A DNA stretch of 22,936 nt from JADJQU01 sp035490315 (GTDB lineage: Bacteria > Planctomycetota > UBA1135 > GCA-002686595). The stretch spans positions 1 to 22,936 of the forward strand of contig DATHET010000323.1 of the NCBI GenBank assembly GCA_035490315.1, given 5' to 3'. This document shows positions 22,082 through 22,936 of the stretch, piece after piece; within the stretch, counting starts at the first letter, position 1, and the number at the start of each line of letters is the position of its first letter. The notes under the pieces are model-generated. The model saw only the letters and a program-made list of their open reading frames with translations. It was not told the DNA's origin and made no database searches. The translations under genes were made by a program, and so were the position numbers.

Positions 22082-22536
22082 TCGCCAACCCCGCAGGCTT
22101 CGATCGCCAGCCAGACCGAGTCGGGAACCACGCGCCCCACCTGCAGCATGACCAGCATTTCCGCATCGAGCGTCGAAACGGCCGACACCGCATGTGCGCT
22201 CGCGCTCCCAAGCAACGGCGGGAGCCCGCGGAACTGGTCGGTTGGCAGCTCGCGGATGCCGACGACGCTCTCGACCGCCAGGGCAAGGCTGTGCTCTCCG
22301 GCACGCACCGTGACGAACCGCGTCGTGTGCGCGTCACCTGCGTTGTCGAGCAGTGCTCCGGCATCGACAACCGGCATCGGCACTCCCCTGATGACGGACA
22401 TACCGCGGACGAAAAATGGGACTCCGGTGAGCGGTTGCACCGGGAGGGGCCGCATGGTCTCGCGTACGTTCACCAGGGGCAGCGCTGCAAGCAGGTGCCG
22501 CATACGACATATGAGCACCAGGCCAGCGTGGATCAT
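22078..22536 (-). CDS. cheW: CheW-like adaptor (first gene of the operon, WspB-like)
   Basis: This is a 152-residue CheW. LVLICRMRHLLAALPLVNVRETMRPLPVQPL is the opening barrel as two consecutive strands (quoted in part: LLAALPLVNVRE, MRPLPVQPL). GVPFFVRGMSVIRGVPMPVV is the usual PxFVxGxxxxRG strand pair, followed by TRFVTVRAGEHSLALAVESV. The start is ATG 22536; the later Met-12 would cut into the first strand. The ribosome binding site is weak (GGGACTTACAAG before the ATG). It ends overlapping cheR as ATGA. As the first gene it marks the operon promoter upstream, within 22537-22816. It scaffolds the receptor-CheA complex together with the second CheW. Confidence 0.92.
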   Translation of the reverse strand: MIHAGLVLICRMRHLLAALPLVNVRETMRPLPVQPLTGVPFFVRGMSVIRGVPMPVVDAGALLDNAGDAHTTRFVTVRAGEHSLALAVESVVGIRELPTDQFRGLPPLLGSASAHAVSAVSTLDAEMLVMLQVGRVVPDSVWLAIEACGVGE

Positions 22537-22816
22537 CTTGTAAGTCCCATCAGGCCCCTCACCCGCGCGAGAGATCGACTGGAGCTTACGGTGGTCGACT
22601 GCTGGGATCAGTCTGGCTCTGGCAATTGCGGACGCTTCCTACTCTTGGGACTGCCGGGGGTGCATGGGGCGCGAGGATGTGGAGTTGTGCGCGAACCGCA
22701 ACCATCATTGATGACAGTTCTGTGCGACCTCGGGACACGTAGCTCTAAACAGGGTGAGGCGGCGGAAGTTTGGTCGGAGCGAGCACAGCACGGACGCATA
22801 GCTCTGGGACTGAGCC
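22537..22816. other. Upstream region of the chemosensory operon
   Basis: These 280 bases hold no credible gene and must contain the minus-strand operon promoter. I could not find a convincing -35/-10 pair or a sigma-54 site. A small perfect palindrome CATCA-T-TGATG lies at about 22703-22713 and could be an operator. Confidence 0.3.
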
Positions 22817-22936
22817 ATGATCGTCATGACTCTCTCTGAAATGTTCGGGTGCGCACGGGCAGGTGAAATACCGGTCCGGTCCGCAGCGAACTGGCTCGAC
22901 CAGAATCGCTGGGGAAGACCCGGAAGGAGGCGCCCC
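22817..22936 (+). CDS. Possible partial ORF running off the right edge
   Basis: From ATG 22817 the frame is open for 40 codons to the window end (MIVMTLSEMFGCARAGEIPV, then RSAANWLDQNRWGRPGRRRP). In-frame ATGs at 22826 and 22841 are alternatives. The short AANWLDQNRWGRPGRRRP segment recalls the Mu-type helix-turn-helix at the N-terminus of Mu-like transposases, but 40 residues are too few to be sure. No strong ribosome binding site precedes it. The ATG region itself is a small inverted repeat (ATGA-TCG-TCAT). Confidence 0.3.
   Translation, partial: MIVMTLSEMFGCARAGEIPVRSAANWLDQNRWGRPGRRRP

Noticed and set aside
22192..22839. 215-residue plus-strand frame
   Set aside because: Its first half is antisense to cheW, and the rest shows no motif or ribosome binding site.

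Overview
The window is GC-rich bacterial DNA with tight gene packing on its right half. The best taxonomic hint is a roughly 145-residue C-terminal domain (starting YCTAKVNSLG, ending LSDGLEFTxCP) carried by two proteins here. From memory, this domain accompanies RCC1-type and SBBP-type beta-propeller proteins in Planctomycetota. That placement is recollection and inference, not a database result.

Left third (1-11040), an accessory-looking patchwork. A partial secreted protein with a carbohydrate-binding-like beta-sandwich runs off the left edge on the minus strand. It is followed by an inorganic pyrophosphatase gene broken by a frameshift. A PilX-like membrane-anchored protein comes next, then an unusual chimeric ORF that joins a DNA methyltransferase core to RCC1 repeats and the shared C-terminal domain. 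Facing it is a secreted seven-repeat SBBP protein with the same C-terminal domain, so the two domains form an inverted pair around a structured 589-base gap. A PPM1/LCM-family methyltransferase and a frame-broken remnant of a tandem helix-turn-helix gene follow. Several gaps here show no gene, only palindromes, short repeats and one orphan terminator.

Right half (11041-22536), one minus-strand operon of nine genes. In transcription order it reads CheW, CheR-TPR, CheW, methyl-accepting protein, CheA-REC hybrid, CheB, triple-receiver histidine kinase, single-domain receiver, REC-PAS-kinase-REC hybrid. Six of the eight junctions are 4-base ATGA overlaps. The gene content and the CheW-CheR(TPR)-CheW-CheA(REC)-CheB order match the Wsp-type alternative chemosensory system. 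The diguanylate cyclase WspR is absent and three phosphorelay proteins take its place at the output end. No flagellar genes are visible. The likely scheme is that the receptor, through two CheW adaptors, controls CheA, that CheR and CheB adapt the receptor, and that phosphoryl groups pass to the receivers of the downstream kinases. The final output lies outside the window.

At the right edge a plus-strand frame opens at 22817 and continues past the end of the window.
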